Positions 1 to 7,126 of a stretch of DNA of 11,223 nt are shown piece after piece. The DNA comes from Actinomycetes bacterium (GTDB lineage Bacteria; Actinomycetota; Actinomycetes; Actinomycetales; Microbacteriaceae): NCBI GenBank assembly GCA_023432305.1, contig JAEYUT010000316.1:1-11223 (forward strand), in the 5' to 3' direction. Below the pieces are notes generated by a model. That model saw only the letters and a program-made list of their open reading frames with translations, ran no database searches and was not told the origin of the DNA. Position numbers and translations under genes: made by a program. Numbering within the stretch: position 1 is the first letter of the stretch; every line of letters starts with the position of its first letter.

Positions 1-264
1 CTCCTCGATCATGCCCGGCGAGAAGTCGACAGCCACGACGGTGGCACCCGACTTGGCGATCGCGGCGGCGGAGGTTCCGGTTCCGGCGGCGACGTCGAGG
101 ATGCGCTCGCCCGGCTGCGGGTCGATCGCCTTCACGGTCGCGATGCGCCACAGGATGGAGTTGCCCACCGACAGGATGTCGTTCGTGCGGTCGTAGCCGC
201 GCGCGACGTCGCTGAACATGCCGGACACCTCGTCCGGCTTCTTCTCCATGTCCGCCTTGTTCAC
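1..264 (-). CDS. menG: Demethylmenaquinone methyltransferase (MenG/UbiE), 5' part only
   Basis: SAM-dependent C-methyltransferase that makes the last step of menaquinone synthesis, demethylmenaquinone to menaquinone, at the inner face of the membrane. The visible N-terminal 88 residues contain the family signature MFSDVARGYDRTNDILS (about residues 17-33), SAM-binding motif I ILDVAAGTGT (55-64) and the following acidic strand VVAVDFSPGM (76-85). The gene runs off the left edge, so roughly two thirds of the usual ~230-aa protein is missing. Start choice: an in-frame ATG lies at 273 and GTGs at 267 and 264. I prefer GTG 264 because a TAGGAT -10 hexamer at 272-277 overlaps the ATG and sits 7 nt before GTG 264, and the resulting MNKADMEKKP start resembles relatives. 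It is divergent from menF. Identity is secure; the start is not. Confidence 0.93.
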   Translation of the reverse strand, partial: MNKADMEKKPDEVSGMFSDVARGYDRTNDILSVGNSILWRIATVKAIDPQPGERILDVAAGTGTSAAAIAKSGATVVAVDFSPGMIEE

Positions 265-271
265 CACGCCC

Positions 272-277
272 ATCCTA
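272..277 (-). promoter_or_regulatory. Putative -10 hexamer for leaderless menG
   Basis: On the minus strand TAGGAT is followed by 7 nt and then GTG at 264. No TTGAC-like -35 is visible 16-19 nt upstream. If used, transcription would begin at or next to the GTG, giving a leaderless mRNA. The same hexamer with a similar spacing occurs before the DUF4229 gene. Confidence 0.45.
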
Positions 278-324
278 CTGAGGCGGGATGCTCTGCGGGT
301 CGGGCCCTTCGACTCTTCGCGGTC

Positions 325-338
325 AGGACGTCCGTCCT
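325..338. repeat. Inverted repeat in the menG-menF divergent region, candidate operator
   Basis: AGGACG and CGTCCT form a perfect 6-bp inverted repeat around a 2-nt TC centre, and it contains the palindrome GGACGTCC at 326-333. It abuts and shares one base with the putative menF -10 hexamer (338-343), so a bound protein would block menF initiation. The regulator is unknown, and a 14-bp palindrome in GC-rich DNA can arise by chance. Confidence 0.3.
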
Positions 339-343
339 AAGGT
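338..343 (+). promoter_or_regulatory. Putative -10 hexamer for leaderless menF
   Basis: TAAGGT is followed by 6 nt and the GTG start at 350. No good -35 lies at normal spacing; the nearest TTCGAC (308-313) is 24 nt away. The purine run AAGGTGGG just before the GTG could instead serve as a Shine-Dalgarno site, although it lies very close to the start. Confidence 0.4.
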
Positions 344-349
344 GGGATC

Positions 350-1612
350 GTGACCGCTTCCGAGGGTTCGACGCCCCGTCTCACCGCCCGCACCCGCGCG
401 GTTGACTCGGCACCCTCGCTCGTCCCGTACCTGGAGGCGTCCTCCCCGCTGCTGTTCGTGCGGCGCGGTGAGGGCGTGGCGGGCGTCGGCGAAGCCCTGC
501 GGCTGGAGTTCAGCGGCGTCGACCGCATCGCCCAGGCTGCGGAGGCCTGGCGCCGCATCTCGGCGGCCGCGACCATCGACGATCCCGTGGGTCAGGCGGG
601 CTCGGGGCTCGTGGCGTTCGGGGCGTTCACGTTCTCCGAGGATTCGCGCTACGCGAGCACCCTCATCGTGCCGCGCACCATCATCGGCCACCGCAACGGC
701 GTCTCGTGGATCACGCATGTCGCCGTCGATGGCGACGACAGCGCCGCCGTCCAGCCGGTCGCACGGCCGATGGGCTCCGAGTTCCGGCTGTCGCTTCTTC
801 CGGGTGCGATCACGGGCGAGCGCTACCGCGAGATCGTCGCGACGGCCGTCGAGCGCATCCAGGCGGGCGAGCTGCGGAAGGTGGTGCTCGCGCGCGACCT
901 CGCCGGGCGCATGCCGGCGGGCGGCGACATCCGGCGGGTCCTCGTGGATCTCGCTCTCGGCTACCCCGACACCTGGACGTTCGCCGTCGACGGGCACATC
1001 GGCTCGAGCCCGGAGACGCTCGTGCGCGCGAGCCGCGGCAAGGTGTCGGCGCGCGTCCTCGCGGGCAGCATCGCCCGCGGGGCGGATGCGGAATCCGACA
1101 AGGCCGCCGCGCTCAGGCTCGCCACATCGACGAAGGACATCGACGAGCACCGCTACGCCGTGCAGAGCGTGCTGACAGCGCTCGCCCCGCATGCCGCCGA
1201 AGGCGACGGACGCGGCATCACCTCGAGCGAGATCCCCTTCACCCTGAAGCTGCCGAACCTGTGGCATCTGGCCACCAACATCGAGGGCACGCTGAGCGAC
1301 AGCTCATCGGTGCTCGACCTGGCCGCGGCGCTGCACCCCACAGCTGCCGTCGCGGGCACCCCCACGGATGGGGCCGTCGCGCTCATCCGCGAGCTCGAGC
1401 AGATGGACCGCGGCCGCTACGGCGGTCCGGTCGGCTGGGTGGATGCGAACGGCGACGGCAAGTGGGCGCTCTCGCTGCGCTCCGCCGAGATCGACGCAGA
1501 CGGCGGCATCCGGGCCTTCGCGGGCGCCGGCATCCTCGCGCAGTCCGACCCGGATGCCGAGCTCGCCGAGACGAAGCTCAAGTTCCGCCCCATCGTCGAC
1601 GCGTTCGGCTGA
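350..1612 (+). CDS. menF: Isochorismate synthase MenF
   Basis: Cytosolic, Mg-dependent chorismate-utilising enzyme (420 aa) that isomerises chorismate to isochorismate, the committed step to menaquinone. The N-terminal half is variable and the C-terminal ~260 residues are the chorismate-binding fold. Visible signatures: RKVVLAR with the likely general base K177, IGSSPETLV (217-225) with the likely general acid E222, LAGSIARG (237-244), EHRYAV (266-271) with a probable Mg-ligand Glu, LHPTAAVAGTP (328-338) and RYGGPVGW (356-363). The LHPTAAVAGTP block and the genomic context favour isochorismate synthase over anthranilate or aminodeoxychorismate synthase. A siderophore-type EntC is unlikely because no siderophore genes adjoin. 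It starts with GTG, is transcribed alone, is divergent from menG and converges on menD 24 nt away. The gene has no sign of damage. Confidence 0.95.
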   Translation: MTASEGSTPRLTARTRAVDSAPSLVPYLEASSPLLFVRRGEGVAGVGEALRLEFSGVDRIAQAAEAWRRISAAATIDDPVGQAGSGLVAFGAFTFSEDSRYASTLIVPRTIIGHRNGVSWITHVAVDGDDSAAVQPVARPMGSEFRLSLLPGAITGERYREIVATAVERIQAGELRKVVLARDLAGRMPAGGDIRRVLVDLALGYPDTWTFAVDGHIGSSPETLVRASRGKVSARVLAGSIARGADAESDKAAALRLATSTKDIDEHRYAVQSVLTALAPHAAEGDGRGITSSEIPFTLKLPNLWHLATNIEGTLSDSSSVLDLAAALHPTAAVAGTPTDGAVALIRELEQMDRGRYGGPVGWVDANGDGKWALSLRSAEIDADGGIRAFAGAGILAQSDPDAELAETKLKFRPIVDAFG

Positions 1613-1639
1613 GCCAGCACCCGCCGCTGGCGGGGCTCA
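1610..1639. terminator. Hairpin between convergent menF and menD, candidate bidirectional terminator
   Basis: TGAGC (1610-1614) pairs with GCTCA (1635-1639), enclosing CCCGCC (1620-1625) paired with GGCGGG (1629-1634) over a GCT loop, with a 5-nt bulge on the left arm. The two stop codons (menF TGA 1610-1612, menD TGA on the minus strand 1637-1639) form the outermost base pairs. No T-tract follows on either strand, so intrinsic termination would be of the tract-poor actinobacterial kind. Confidence 0.5.
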
Positions 1640-3310
1640 GCGGTCGAGTGCGACCTCGATGATGACGCGGCCGGGTGTCGCGGTGAGGGCGCCGTCGAGC
1701 TGGCCTGCCTCGGTGACGAGCCGATGCTCCCACCCGTAGGCGGCGGCGAGCGAGGCGAGGTCGACGTGCTGAGGGGTGAGAAGCACACGCTCGACGAGCG
1801 AGGGATCCGCGGTCTGCGCCACCTCGAGGCTGTCGAAGATGGTGCCGCCGTGGTCGTTTCCCACGATCACCTGCATGCGGGGCGCATCCTCTCCCGCCCC
1901 GCCGAGGAGGGAGCCGACATCGTGCAGGAGGGTGAGGTCGCCCACGAGCACGCGGGTGACACCCGGACGGCTCTCGTCGCGCTGCGATGCGATCGCGATG
2001 CCCGTGGCGGTCGCGATCGTGCCGTCGATGCCCGCGAGCCCGCGATTGGCGTGCACGCGGATGCGACGGCCGGCGACCACCCTGTCGAGCTCGCGGATGA
2101 GCCGCGACGCGCCCAGGACGAGTCGGTCGTGCGGCCACGATGCCGCCCAGACCGCCTCCGCGAGCTGTCTGCGGGTGACGGGTGCGCGCATCCGCGCCAG
2201 CTGCTCGCGCGCGAAGCGGGCCCGCTCGGCGTACTCCTTCGTCTCGGTCGTGGACGACAGCGGTGCTGCGGATTCGTCGGCGGCGGCGTCGAGCAGCATC
2301 CGGGAGGAGTGCACCCAGCGGCGCGCCCAGGACGGGTCGATGGCGTGACCTTCCTCGACCTCCACACGATCCACGATGCGCGCGGCGCGGTGTCCGGGGT
2401 TGTAGTCGTCGACGCCCGGGGTGCGCACGACGATCGTCTCGACGCCGCGGCGTTCGATGATCGCCGGGACCTCGCGGCTGAGCGTCGGGTGCCCGAAGAC
2501 GATGACGCGCTCGACGCGGTCGCCGAAGCCGGCGCCGCCCAGCAGCTCGCGGTACGCGGCGACGAGCTGCGGACCGAAGCGCGCCCCGCTCGACACCTCT
2601 GCGAGCAGCGGCGCACCCAGGTCGCGGGCGATGCGCTCGGCATCCTCCCCGGCTCCCGCACCTGCCACGACGATCGTCCCGGGTCGGGGCGCGAGCGTGA
2701 GCACGTCGCCGTCGGGGCGCACGACGGGCACCCAGTCGCCGGGCTCGATGTCGGGCAGGCGCACGGGCGACGACAGCGGATCCCGCAGGGCCAAGTTGAG
2801 ATGACGCGGGCCGTCGATGCCGGCGAGCAGCTCGGCCGCGAGCGCGTCAGCAGCGGCCTCCTCGTCTGCGTGCCCCTCGGGCGCCGGCACATCCCAGGCG
2901 CCTGCGAGGTCGCCGAAGATCCCCGGCTGTCGCGTGGTCTGATTCGCTCCGATTCCCCGCAGCTCCTCGGGCCGGTCGGCGGTGATGACCACGAGCGGCA
3001 CGCCCGCATGCGCGGATTCGAGCACGGCGGGGTGCAGGTTGGCGACGGCGGTGCCGGAGGTCGTCACGACGACGGCCGGCACACCCGACTCCGCGGCGAG
3101 GCCGAGCGCGAGGAAGCCTGCCGAGCGCTCATCGATGCGCACATGCAGATTCACGAGTCCCGCCTGCTCGAAGCGCGCCGCCGCGAGGGCGAGCGCCTGC
3201 GAGCGCGAGCCCGGGCACACCACGATGTCGGTCACGCCGCGCCGCACGAGACCGGCCAGGAGCGCGACCGAGTAGACGCTCGCGGGAGCGTCGCCCGTCT
3301 GTCGGGTCAC
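1637..3310 (-). CDS. menD: SEPHCHC synthase MenD
   Basis: Thiamine-diphosphate enzyme (557 aa) that decarboxylates 2-oxoglutarate and adds the unit to isochorismate, giving 2-succinyl-5-enolpyruvyl-6-hydroxy-3-cyclohexene-1-carboxylate. Visible: [10 protein letters not shown] (31-40), [13 protein letters not shown] with E61 as the ThDP-activating glutamate, [14 protein letters not shown] (83-96), [17 protein letters not shown] (109-125), NRGLAGIDG (422-430), and the metal/diphosphate motif from GD at 457-458 to NDHGGT at 485-490. Length matches the family. I chose GTG 3310 because it leaves a one-base gap after the upstream PLDc_N stop (TGA-G-GTG), which implies translational coupling, and because the family consensus (SVYSVALL) begins soon after. 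A longer reading to 3352 would overlap that gene. It is the second gene of a two-gene operon and converges on menF. Confidence 0.96.
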   Translation of the reverse strand: MTRQTGDAPASVYSVALLAGLVRRGVTDIVVCPGSRSQALALAAARFEQAGLVNLHVRIDERSAGFLALGLAAESGVPAVVVTTSGTAVANLHPAVLESAHAGVPLVVITADRPEELRGIGANQTTRQPGIFGDLAGAWDVPAPEGHADEEAAADALAAELLAGIDGPRHLNLALRDPLSSPVRLPDIEPGDWVPVVRPDGDVLTLAPRPGTIVVAGAGAGEDAERIARDLGAPLLAEVSSGARFGPQLVAAYRELLGGAGFGDRVERVIVFGHPTLSREVPAIIERRGVETIVVRTPGVDDYNPGHRAARIVDRVEVEEGHAIDPSWARRWVHSSRMLLDAAADESAAPLSSTTETKEYAERARFAREQLARMRAPVTRRQLAEAVWAASWPHDRLVLGASRLIRELDRVVAGRRIRVHANRGLAGIDGTIATATGIAIASQRDESRPGVTRVLVGDLTLLHDVGSLLGGAGEDAPRMQVIVGNDHGGTIFDSLEVAQTADPSLVERVLLTPQHVDLASLAAAYGWEHRLVTEAGQLDGALTATPGRVIIEVALDR

Positions 3311-3311
3311 C

Positions 3312-3692
3312 TCAGCGCTTCGGCTTCTCGTCGTCGGCGCCGGCACCGGCATCGGCGCCGGAGTCGTCGTCGAGCTCGGAGAGACGCTTCTCGAGGTCGC
3401 GGATGCGCTGCTCCTGCTCCTTGTCGTACGCGATCTTGCGCAGGAACTCGGGGTCGTCGTCGGGGGCGACGGGGGCGCGGAAGCGTCCGGATCCGCGGGG
3501 AGTCAGAGGCTCACGGCCGGCGAAGAACCAGACGATCGGACCGACGATCGCGACGACGATGACCACGATCGCCCACACGGGCTTCGGAAGTGCGCGCACC
3601 CGCGACGGGTCGATGCGGATGATGTCCACGAGCGCAGCCACGAGGAGGACCACCGCGATGATGATCGGGAGGAAGCGGAGCAGGGCGGCCAT
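3312..3692 (-). CDS. Small membrane protein with PLDc_N-type domain
   Basis: 126-aa protein with two membrane helices (about 5-24 and 39-58) joined by a short loop [14 protein letters not shown] (about 24-37). This pattern, ending in [11 protein letters not shown], is that of the phospholipase D N-terminal (PLDc_N) family; the catalytic HKD domain is absent, so it is not a phospholipase. The remaining ~65 residues are hydrophilic: a charged, probably coiled-coil stretch (about 83-108) and an acidic Asp/Ala/Gly tail ending in KPKR. Molecular role is unknown. It precedes menD with a one-base gap, so the two are almost certainly cotranscribed and coupled. Start: ATG 3692 rather than ATG 3698, because TACACT (3700-3705) lies 7 nt before the former and 1 nt before the latter. 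It is divergent from the DUF4229 gene. Confidence 0.8.
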   Translation of the reverse strand: MAALLRFLPIIIAVVLLVAALVDIIRIDPSRVRALPKPVWAIVVIVVAIVGPIVWFFAGREPLTPRGSGRFRAPVAPDDDPEFLRKIAYDKEQEQRIRDLEKRLSELDDDSGADAGAGADDEKPKR

Positions 3693-3699
3693 AGCCATG

Positions 3700-3705
3700 A
3701 GTGTA
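3700..3705 (-). promoter_or_regulatory. Putative -10 hexamer of the PLDc_N-menD operon
   Basis: TACACT on the minus strand is followed by 7 nt and ATG 3692. No Shine-Dalgarno sequence precedes the ATG and no -35 element is evident at 16-19 nt. This supports a leaderless operon mRNA. Confidence 0.4.
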
Positions 3706-3734
3706 GGCCGAGGATATGTGCAGACGCTCGGACC

Positions 3735-3740
3735 TAGGAT
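3735..3740 (+). promoter_or_regulatory. Putative -10 hexamer of the DUF4229 gene
   Basis: TAGGAT is followed by 6 nt (GTCCAC) and GTG 3747, with no Shine-Dalgarno site in between. It lies about 30 bp from the opposing TACACT hexamer, so the two divergent promoters would share the same short segment. No convincing -35 is seen. Confidence 0.45.
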
Positions 3741-3746
3741 GTCCAC

Positions 3747-4010
3747 GTGCCCGCCTGGATCCCGTACACCCTGCTTCGTCTCGGCCTCTTCGGAGGAGTG
3801 TTCGCCGTGCTGTGGCTGCTGCGCGTCGACTACTGGCTGGCCGCGATCTTCGCAGCGATCATCAGCCTCACGATCTCGTACATCTTCTTCGCGCCGCTGC
3901 ACAGCCGCGTCTCGGACGAGATCTCTGCGAGCCGCCGCCCCTCCCCGAAGAAGGAGGAGCGTCCGGAGGATGAGCGCGGCGAGGACGAGCTCGCCGAAGA
4001 CCGCGACTAG
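3747..4010 (+). CDS. DUF4229 family small membrane protein
   Basis: 87-aa protein with two membrane helices (about residues 7-25 and 29-48) and a charged cytoplasmic-type tail of about 35 residues. The opening PYTLLRLGLF, the ISLTISYIFF second helix and the position between men genes match the actinobacterial DUF4229 family; the family name is from memory of such loci, not from a search. No catalytic residues are visible and the function is unknown. The tail is first basic (SRRPSPKKE) and then strongly acidic. Its start is GTG at 3747, predicted leaderless. Its TAG stop shares the palindrome CTAG with the menA stop on the other strand (4007-4010), so the two genes overlap tail to tail by 4 nt. 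A regulatory or structural role at the membrane with MenA is only a guess from position. Confidence 0.82.
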   Translation: MPAWIPYTLLRLGLFGGVFAVLWLLRVDYWLAAIFAAIISLTISYIFFAPLHSRVSDEISASRRPSPKKEERPEDERGEDELAEDRD

Positions 4011-5089
4011 AACGCGAAGGCTGCGCCCAGCCCCACCTCGTACAGCACCGCTGCGAGCAGCGTGAGCTTGAGCGCCGTGACGTGCTCGCGAGCGGTGCGC
4101 GCCGTCAGCACGATGAGGATCGCCGGCGCCGCCGCGAGAAGCGAGAAGGACACGTACGGCGCGTAGTGGTGGAAGATCGCGAAGAACGCGAGCACGAGGT
4201 ACGGCACCACCATGAGCAGCACGTACAGGACCTTGGAGCCGGTGCGTCCGATCCGCACGGCGACGGTGCGCTTCCCGGCGAGGGCGTCCTGGTCGCGGTC
4301 GCGCGTGTTGTTGACGTGCATGACCGCCGCAGCGAAGCAGCCCGCTGCGACGCCGCCGAGCCAGGCTTCCGCGTTGACGAAGCCGACCTGCACGAACATC
4401 GTGCCCGCCGTCGCGACGACGCCGAAGAACAGGAACGCCATGACCTCGCCGAGGCCCGCATAGCCGTACGGGCGCTTCCCGCCCGTGTAGAACCAGGCGG
4501 CGAGGATCGCGACAGCGCCGACAGCGAGAAGCCACCACTGCTCGGAGCGGATCACGAGGATGAGGCCCGCGACGGCCGCGAGGCCGAACGACACGAGCGC
4601 GGCGATGAGCACGTGCTTCGGCTTCGCACGGCCGGAGCCGACGAGGCGCGCAGGGCCGACGCGGTGGTCGTCGGTGCCGCGGATGCCGTCGGAGTAGTCG
4701 TTGGCGTAGTTGACGCCGATCTGCAGCAGCACGGCGACGGCGAGGCACAGCAGCGCCCGCACCCAGTGGTGGGTCCAGTCGGGCATGTGCAGCGCGGCGG
4801 CGCCTGTGCCGAGCGCGACAGGGCCGAGAGCGAGCGCGAGCGTCTGCGGGCGTGCAGCGGCGATCCAGGTGCCGAGCGTCGCGGGCTTCACCTGCGCCGG
4901 ACGCGGGCGTCCGCCCGGACGCCCGCCGGAGCCCTTCTTCTTCGCGTTCTTCGATCCGCTCGACGACTTGGTGGCTCCCGCGTTCTTCTTCGCGGGACCG
5001 CTCGCGGCGGCACCCTGACCGCGATCGGCTGACGTCGCGCTCTTCGCGCGCTCGAGGGAACGGGGATCGAACCGCTGCTGCTTGGCCAC
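4007..5089 (-). CDS. menA: 1,4-dihydroxy-2-naphthoate polyprenyltransferase MenA
   Basis: Integral membrane UbiA-family prenyltransferase (360 aa) that transfers the polyprenyl chain to DHNA with loss of CO2, giving demethylmenaquinone. Both Asp-rich diphosphate/Mg sites are present: NDYSDGIRGTD (130-140) and NTRDRDQD (261-268), followed by GKRT (272-275). ARPQTLALALGP (79-90) is the usual start of the catalytic domain, and about eight or nine hydrophobic helices follow up to the C terminus. Odd feature: residues 1-67 are a hydrophilic Lys/Ala/Ser/Gly-rich extension with no MenA homology, making the protein longer than the usual ~290-300 aa. The GTG start at 5089 lies 11 nt after the menE stop; the extension holds no later ATG before the domain. 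It is the last gene of the minus-strand operon and overlaps the DUF4229 stop. Confidence 0.95.
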   Translation of the reverse strand: MAKQQRFDPRSLERAKSATSADRGQGAAASGPAKKNAGATKSSSGSKNAKKKGSGGRPGGRPRPAQVKPATLGTWIAAARPQTLALALGPVALGTGAAALHMPDWTHHWVRALLCLAVAVLLQIGVNYANDYSDGIRGTDDHRVGPARLVGSGRAKPKHVLIAALVSFGLAAVAGLILVIRSEQWWLLAVGAVAILAAWFYTGGKRPYGYAGLGEVMAFLFFGVVATAGTMFVQVGFVNAEAWLGGVAAGCFAAAVMHVNNTRDRDQDALAGKRTVAVRIGRTGSKVLYVLLMVVPYLVLAFFAIFHHYAPYVSFSLLAAAPAILIVLTARTAREHVTALKLTLLAAVLYEVGLGAAFAF

Positions 5090-5100
5090 GAACAGGAAGC

Positions 5101-6234
5101 CTAGTGACGTTCGCCCGTCCGTGCGATCAGCGCGATCGCACGGCGGTCGGGCTTGCCGTTCGCCAGACGCGGAAGCGCCTCGACGCGGATGATGCGCGCC
5201 GGTCGCGCCACCGGCCCGAGGTGTGCGACGACGGCCGCGACCGCAGCGGCGTCATCGGTCTCGGGTCCCGCGGCGACCGCGACCGGCCGCTCCCCCCAGC
5301 GCTCATCCGGCACCGCCACGACCGCGACCTCCCCGAAACCTGGATGCGCAGCGAGCGCCTCCTCGATCGCGGCGAGCGCGACCTTCACCCCGCCCGAGAT
5401 CAGCACGTCGTCGCGGCGCCCCATCACGCGCAGCACATCGTGGACGAGCTCCCCTGCATCCGCCGTGCGGAACCAGCGGGCGCCGTCCGATTCGATGAAG
5501 CGCTCCGCGGTGAGCTGCTCGTCGTCGAGATACCCCTCCGCGAGGGTCGGGCCCGACAGCCGCACCTCGCCGTCGACGATCGCGACCCGTGTGGCGCCCA
5601 GCGGCACGCCGTCATACACGCAGCCCCCCGCTGTCTCGCTCGAGCCGTAGCTGCGCACCACGCGCACTCCCGCCTCCCGGGCGCGATCGACGAGGGCCCG
5701 CGGGGTCGCCTGGCCGCCCACGAGGATCGCCTGGAAGCTGCGCAGGGCGTCGCGCGCTGCGTCATCCTCGAGCAGCTGCGCCAGCTGGGCGGGGACGAGC
5801 GCTGTGGCGCGCTCCGGCACCGTGAGCCGCGAGACGGCGTCCACGAACCCCTCCACCGTGAAATGATCTCCCCCGACCGCGACGGGCTCCGTCTCGGCGC
5901 ACAGCGACCGGGCGAGCACATTGAGACCGGCGATGTAGTTCACGGGCAGCGCGAGCACCCACTGCGCCGGCCCGCCGAGAGCCGACTCGCTCGCCGCCGC
6001 GGAGGCGAGCATGGCATCCGTCGACAGCACGACGCGCTTGGGCCGCCCCGTAGTGCCGCTCGTCTCGACGATGACGCCCGTGCGCTGGGGAACCCGCTCC
6101 GGCAGCGGCGCATCACTCGCCCCCGCAGCCCCGGACGCGACGAAGAGCGCATCGCCCCCCGCGAACGCCCGGCGCATCGCCTCCATCACCGCCTGGTGGC
6201 CAGCGGATGCGGGAAGTCGCGCGAGCGTCTTCAT
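5101..6234 (-). CDS. menE: o-Succinylbenzoate-CoA ligase MenE
   Basis: ANL-superfamily adenylating enzyme (377 aa) that activates o-succinylbenzoate with ATP and CoA. Motifs in order: P-loop ETSGTTGRPKRV (57-68), LPVNYIAGL (96-104), YGSSETAGG (196-204), FRTADAG with the ribose-binding D259, hinge GRRDDVLISGG (272-282), and the C-terminal catalytic lysine in NGKPDR (K361). It is shorter than Bacillus-type MenE (near 480 aa) because the N-terminal subdomain is reduced, as I recall for actinobacterial forms. The usual TGD of motif A7 reads TAD here. I chose ATG 6234, which follows the menB stop by 4 nt; an upstream in-frame ATG at 6315 would run deep into menB. There is no clear ribosome site, so coupling to menB is likely. 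Other acyl-CoA ligases are excluded mainly by context. Confidence 0.94.
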   Translation of the reverse strand: MKTLARLPASAGHQAVMEAMRRAFAGGDALFVASGAAGASDAPLPERVPQRTGVIVETSGTTGRPKRVVLSTDAMLASAAASESALGGPAQWVLALPVNYIAGLNVLARSLCAETEPVAVGGDHFTVEGFVDAVSRLTVPERATALVPAQLAQLLEDDAARDALRSFQAILVGGQATPRALVDRAREAGVRVVRSYGSSETAGGCVYDGVPLGATRVAIVDGEVRLSGPTLAEGYLDDEQLTAERFIESDGARWFRTADAGELVHDVLRVMGRRDDVLISGGVKVALAAIEEALAAHPGFGEVAVVAVPDERWGERPVAVAAGPETDDAAAVAAVVAHLGPVARPARIIRVEALPRLANGKPDRRAIALIARTGERH

Positions 6235-6238
6235 CGGC

Positions 6239-7126
6239 TCAGTAATGCCAGGGGTACGGCGCCCAATCGGGGGCGCGCTTCTCGAGGAAGGAATCGCGAC
6301 CCTCCGCCGCCTCATCCGTTCCGTAGGCGAGACGCGTGGCCTCGCCGGCGAACACCTGCTGACCGACCATCCCGTCGTCGACCGCGTTCATCGCGAACTT
6401 GAGCATGCGGATCGCCGTGGGGCTCTTGCCGAGGATCGTGTTCGCCCACTCGACGCCGACCTTCTCGAGCTCGGCATGCGGCACGACCGCGTTGACGGCG
6501 CCCATCTCATAGGCGCGCTGCGCGTCGTACTCCTCGGCGAGGAAGAACACCTCGCGCGCGAACTTCTGACCCACCTGGCGGGCGAAGTACGCGCTGCCGT
6601 AGCCCGCGTCGAACGAGCCGACATCCGCATCCGTCTGCTTGAAGCGGGCATGCTCGCGGCTGGCGATCGTGAGATCGCACACGACGTGCAGCGAGTGGCC
6701 TCCGCCCGCCGCCCAGCCGGGGACGAGAGCGATGACGACCTTCGGCATGAACCGGATGAGGCGCTGCACCTCGAGGATGTGGAGGCGGCCGGCGCCGCTG
6801 GGCTCGCCTTCGCGGTACTCGTAGCCGGCCCGACCGCGGATGCGCTGGTCGCCCCCCGAGCTGAACGCCCAGCCGCCGTCCTTCGGGCTCGGGCCGTTGC
6901 CGGTGAGCAGCACAACCCCCACCTTCGAGTTCTGGCGGGCGTGGTCGAGGGTGCGGGCGAGCTCGTCGACCGTCTGCGGGCGGAAGGCGTTGCGCACCTC
7001 CGGTCGGTTGAACGCGACACGGGCGATGCGGCCCGTCGTGTCGAGGTGGTAGGTCACATCCGTGAGCTGCTCGAAGCCCGGCACCTCCCGCCAGACATCG
7101 GCGTCGAAGATCTCCGAGACGGTCAC
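6239..7126 (-). CDS. menB: 1,4-Dihydroxy-2-naphthoyl-CoA synthase MenB
   Basis: Crotonase-fold enzyme (295 aa) that closes the second ring, converting o-succinylbenzoyl-CoA to DHNA-CoA. Visible: NRPEVRNAFRP (40-50), SSGGDQR (89-95), the oxyanion region GWAAGGGHSLH (137-147), QTDADVGSFDAGYG (164-177) and the C-terminal GEATRLAY (261-268). D166 sits where bicarbonate-dependent enzymes such as the E. coli one have Gly, so this is the Asp-type enzyme, like that of Mycobacterium tuberculosis, with an internal carboxylate. S171, D173 and Y268 align with known active-site residues. The protein ends DWAPYPWHY, close to the typical C terminus. Start: GTG 7126, whose bases overlap the stop of the upstream membrane protein (GTGA), with a G-rich stretch 5 nt before it. 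It is followed by menE after 4 nt. Confidence 0.97.
   Translation of the reverse strand: MTVSEIFDADVWREVPGFEQLTDVTYHLDTTGRIARVAFNRPEVRNAFRPQTVDELARTLDHARQNSKVGVVLLTGNGPSPKDGGWAFSSGGDQRIRGRAGYEYREGEPSGAGRLHILEVQRLIRFMPKVVIALVPGWAAGGGHSLHVVCDLTIASREHARFKQTDADVGSFDAGYGSAYFARQVGQKFAREVFFLAEEYDAQRAYEMGAVNAVVPHAELEKVGVEWANTILGKSPTAIRMLKFAMNAVDDGMVGQQVFAGEATRLAYGTDEAAEGRDSFLEKRAPDWAPYPWHY

Noticed and set aside
323..1267. Minus-strand open frame opposite menF
   Set aside because: Low-complexity Arg/Ala/Asp-rich sequence fully antisense to menF; no ribosome site or domain.
1724..3562. Plus-strand open frame of 612 codons opposite menD
   Set aside because: It mirrors menD across the whole length, is dominated by Arg/Ala/Gly/His, has no recognisable domain and crosses the PLDc_N gene. 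Long antisense frames are normal in GC-rich DNA.
5090..5100. TAGGCT overlapping the menE stop, considered as an internal promoter for menA
   Set aside because: The spacing to GTG is 8 nt, outside the 6-7 nt seen elsewhere, and the short menE-menA gap already explains expression by cotranscription.
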